Below are positions 62,500-64,000 of a stretch of 64,000 bases of DNA, one piece after another. The stretch's first letter is position 1, and each line of letters begins with the position of its first letter. The notes under the pieces are model-generated. The model saw only the letters and a list, made by a program, of their open reading frames with translations, did not search any database and was not told where the DNA came from. Source of the DNA: Cryobacterium sp. HLT2-28 (GTDB lineage Bacteria; Actinomycetota; Actinomycetes; Actinomycetales; Microbacteriaceae); the NCBI RefSeq assembly GCF_004402495.1, contig NZ_SOFH01000027.1:62001-126000 (forward strand), in the 5' to 3' direction. The position numbers and the translations under genes were made by a program.

Positions 62500-63756
62500 C
62501 TACCGCCAGGTGCCCCGGGTATCGAAGACCACTCGGCCTTCGAGGCGCGACTTCGGAATCGACTTGAACTGGTCATGATCGACCAGGAGCACCACGATGT
62601 CGGCTTCTTCGATCGCTTCGGAGGCCGACTGCATTCGCACGTTCGGCCGGCCGTCGAGCTCGGGCGGAAGCTTCTGCGTGTACGGTTCAACCACCCGGAT
62701 GTCCAGCTCCGGAGCCGCATCGGCGATTGCGACGACCACGTCCACGGCCGGGCTTTCGCGCATGTCGTCCACGTTCGCCTTGAACGTCAGCCCCAGGCAG
62801 ACGACGGTGGGTTCACGGAACCGCGAGGCCTTCTCGACAACGTGCTGCGCCACGTGCAGCGGCTTGGAGTCGTTCACCTCCCGTGCCGTCCTGATCAATC
62901 GGGCCAGGTCCGGTGCGGCGCCGACGATGAACCAGGGGTCGACCGCGATGCAATGTCCGCCGACGCCGGGGCCGGGCGTGAGGATGTTCACTCGGGGATG
63001 GTGATTGGCCAGCCGGATGATCTCCCACACGTCCAGGCGCAACCGTTCGCTGATCAGTGACAGTTCGTTCGCGAACGCAATATTCACGTCGCGGTATGCG
63101 TTCTCGACCAGTTTCGCCATCTCCGCGCTCGACGCATCTGTCGTGATGATCTCGCCCTGGGTGAATACCCGGTAGAGCGACGCCGCCTTGTTGGCACACC
63201 GCGTGGAGATACCCCCGATCACCCGGTCGTTGGTGATCATCTCGATCATGATCCGGCCAGGCAGCACCCGCTCGGGGCAGTGCGCGACGAAGATGTCGGG
63301 CAGGCCGTCAGTCTCGTGCGGAAGGTGCAGATCCGGGCGCAGCTCGGCCAGCCACCGACTCACCTGCTCCGTCGTCCCCGGAGGTGAGGTGGACTCCAGC
63401 ACCACGAGTTCGCCGCCTTTCAGCCGAGGCGCGATCTGCGAGACAGCGCTCTTCACATAGGAGAGATCCGCCGCTCGGTTCTCTTGAAAGGGAGTGGGTA
63501 CCGCGATGATGAACGCGTCCGCCTCCGGCACGACCGTGGTGGCCGTCAGGCGGCCGATGCTGACGGCGCCGCTGACGGCGATCGCCAGGTCCGGTTCGAC
63601 GAAGGGAACCCGCCCCAGGGAGACGGCGTCGACTATGGACTGGTTGACGTCAACGCCTATCACCTCGATCCCTCGAGTGGCCAGGGCCACAGCCGTCGGC
63701 AGGCCGATATAGCCGAGGCCCAGGATCGCGACCCGGCCGGAGAAGACTTCATCCAT
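62500..63756 (-). CDS. wecC: UDP-N-acetyl-mannosamine/glucosamine 6-dehydrogenase
   Basis: This 418-residue enzyme of the UDP-glucose/GDP-mannose dehydrogenase family has AILGLGYIGLPTAV at 10-23, K215 in SAEMAKLVENAYRD, and the catalytic C269 in GPGVGGHCIAVDPWF. The C-terminal domain carries GLTFKANVDDMRESPAVD. It oxidises C6 of a UDP-N-acetylhexosamine to the uronic acid in two NAD+ steps. WecC (ManNAc) and WbpA (GlcNAc) are close relatives, and the neighbouring WecB favours WecC. Its ATG overlaps the stop of the upstream gene (TGATG). Confidence 0.9.
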   Translation of the reverse strand: MDEVFSGRVAILGLGYIGLPTAVALATRGIEVIGVDVNQSIVDAVSLGRVPFVEPDLAIAVSGAVSIGRLTATTVVPEADAFIIAVPTPFQENRAADLSYVKSAVSQIAPRLKGGELVVLESTSPPGTTEQVSRWLAELRPDLHLPHETDGLPDIFVAHCPERVLPGRIMIEMITNDRVIGGISTRCANKAASLYRVFTQGEIITTDASSAEMAKLVENAYRDVNIAFANELSLISERLRLDVWEIIRLANHHPRVNILTPGPGVGGHCIAVDPWFIVGAAPDLARLIRTAREVNDSKPLHVAQHVVEKASRFREPTVVCLGLTFKANVDDMRESPAVDVVVAIADAAPELDIRVVEPYTQKLPPELDGRPNVRMQSASEAIEEADIVVLLVDHDQFKSIPKSRLEGRVVFDTRGTWR

Positions 63757-64000
63757 CACTGTGTCCCTTGACGTTCGCCGTGCTCTGGTGAGGAAGGCTG
63801 CTCGGGGGCCCGGTGCGTCCTCCGCGTCGCGGATACGCCGGCATAGCTGGCCGTGGGATGGATTCGCTCTCTGAGGGTGAGGGCGATGAATGCGGTGTTG
63901 GTGGACAGGTAACGGCTGAGGAGGCGTCGCGGCTCCTGGAGCAGCCGGAAGGCCCATTCGATGCCCAGGCGCTGCCATGTTCGCGGAGCTCGGCGGGTGA
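63756..64000 (-). CDS. WecG/TagA/CpsF-family glycosyltransferase, C-terminal part (cut by window edge)
   Basis: About 80 C-terminal residues are seen, ending at the TGA at 63756-63758. [30 protein letters not shown] is the C-terminal signature of the WecG/TagA/CpsF family, which transfers ManNAc(A) or related sugars to a lipid-linked primer. The last 35 residues (after TLRERIHPT) are a disordered tail. Its position right before wecC supports a ManNAc(A) donor. Confidence 0.8.
   Translation of the reverse strand, partial: TRRAPRTWQRLGIEWAFRLLQEPRRLLSRYLSTNTAFIALTLRERIHPTASYAGVSATRRTHRAPEQPSSPEHGERQGTQ

Overview
The window reads as chromosomal DNA of a high-GC Gram-positive actinobacterium. 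Very GC-rich third codon positions, many GTG starts, ATGA/GTGA stop-start overlaps, AGGAG-type ribosome sites and the frequent 'GGATGCC/GGCATCC' word point to the Microbacteriaceae (Cryobacterium/Leifsonia-like). That placement is inference; there is no rRNA or marker gene here. I saw no tRNA, rRNA, CRISPR array, insertion sequence or prophage.

Layout. 1-1341: a two-component pair, with the sensor cut by the window edge. 1543-4019: histidine ammonia-lyase (hutH) divergent from an IclR regulator, with an 18-bp perfect palindrome between them. 4060-7305: a membrane protein, an exported esterase, a FUSC-type membrane protein and a GNAT acetyltransferase. 7570-9819: a DEAD-box RNA helicase with a long repetitive disordered N-terminus, closed by a strong bidirectional terminator shared with a convergent P-type cation ATPase/universal stress protein pair (9901-13167). 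13243-21535: the phenylacetate catabolic locus. paaK, paaI and a TetR regulator lie on the minus strand, and paaABCDE plus an enoyl-CoA hydratase lie on the plus strand. A promoter and PaaR-like operator sit in the divergent gap. 21917-25562: a thioredoxin-reductase-like flavoprotein divergent from an XRE-cupin regulator, a Gre-like protein and an EamA transporter. 25702-27922: a probable copper module (unknown membrane protein, YcnI, CopC). 27932-33110: recQ, a methyltransferase whose 5' end is a 15-bp minisatellite, and an acyl-CoA oxidase-like protein. 33250-37160: an ABC exporter with its own two-component system. 37346-39194: proline iminopeptidase and a zinc metallopeptidase.

39417-64000 is a surface-polysaccharide region. 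A 1496-residue secreted protein (N,N-dimethylformamidase-like domain, Ig-type domains and four DUF4082 domains) stands at one end. Near the other end is a secreted DUF4082/beta-helix protein with an Ala-Pro linker. Between them lie nucleotide-sugar enzymes (Gfo/Idh oxidoreductase, SDR epimerase, two DegT aminotransferases, a NeuD/PglD-type acyltransferase), a flippase, a Wzy-like polymerase, two Wzz-like proteins without a kinase, and five glycosyltransferases. WecB/WecC-like enzymes and a TagA/WecG-type glycosyltransferase follow. Together they suggest a Wzx/Wzy-type polymer containing amino sugars or amino-uronic acids. Strand direction changes repeatedly and several convergent genes overlap at their ends, as in a cluster assembled in pieces.

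The most unusual non-coding signal is a dispersed element of exactly 89 bp present twice (14792-14880 and 30713-30801), with 16-bp palindromic ends. Other items are a nested 79-bp inverted repeat after the second response regulator and several in-frame minisatellites.
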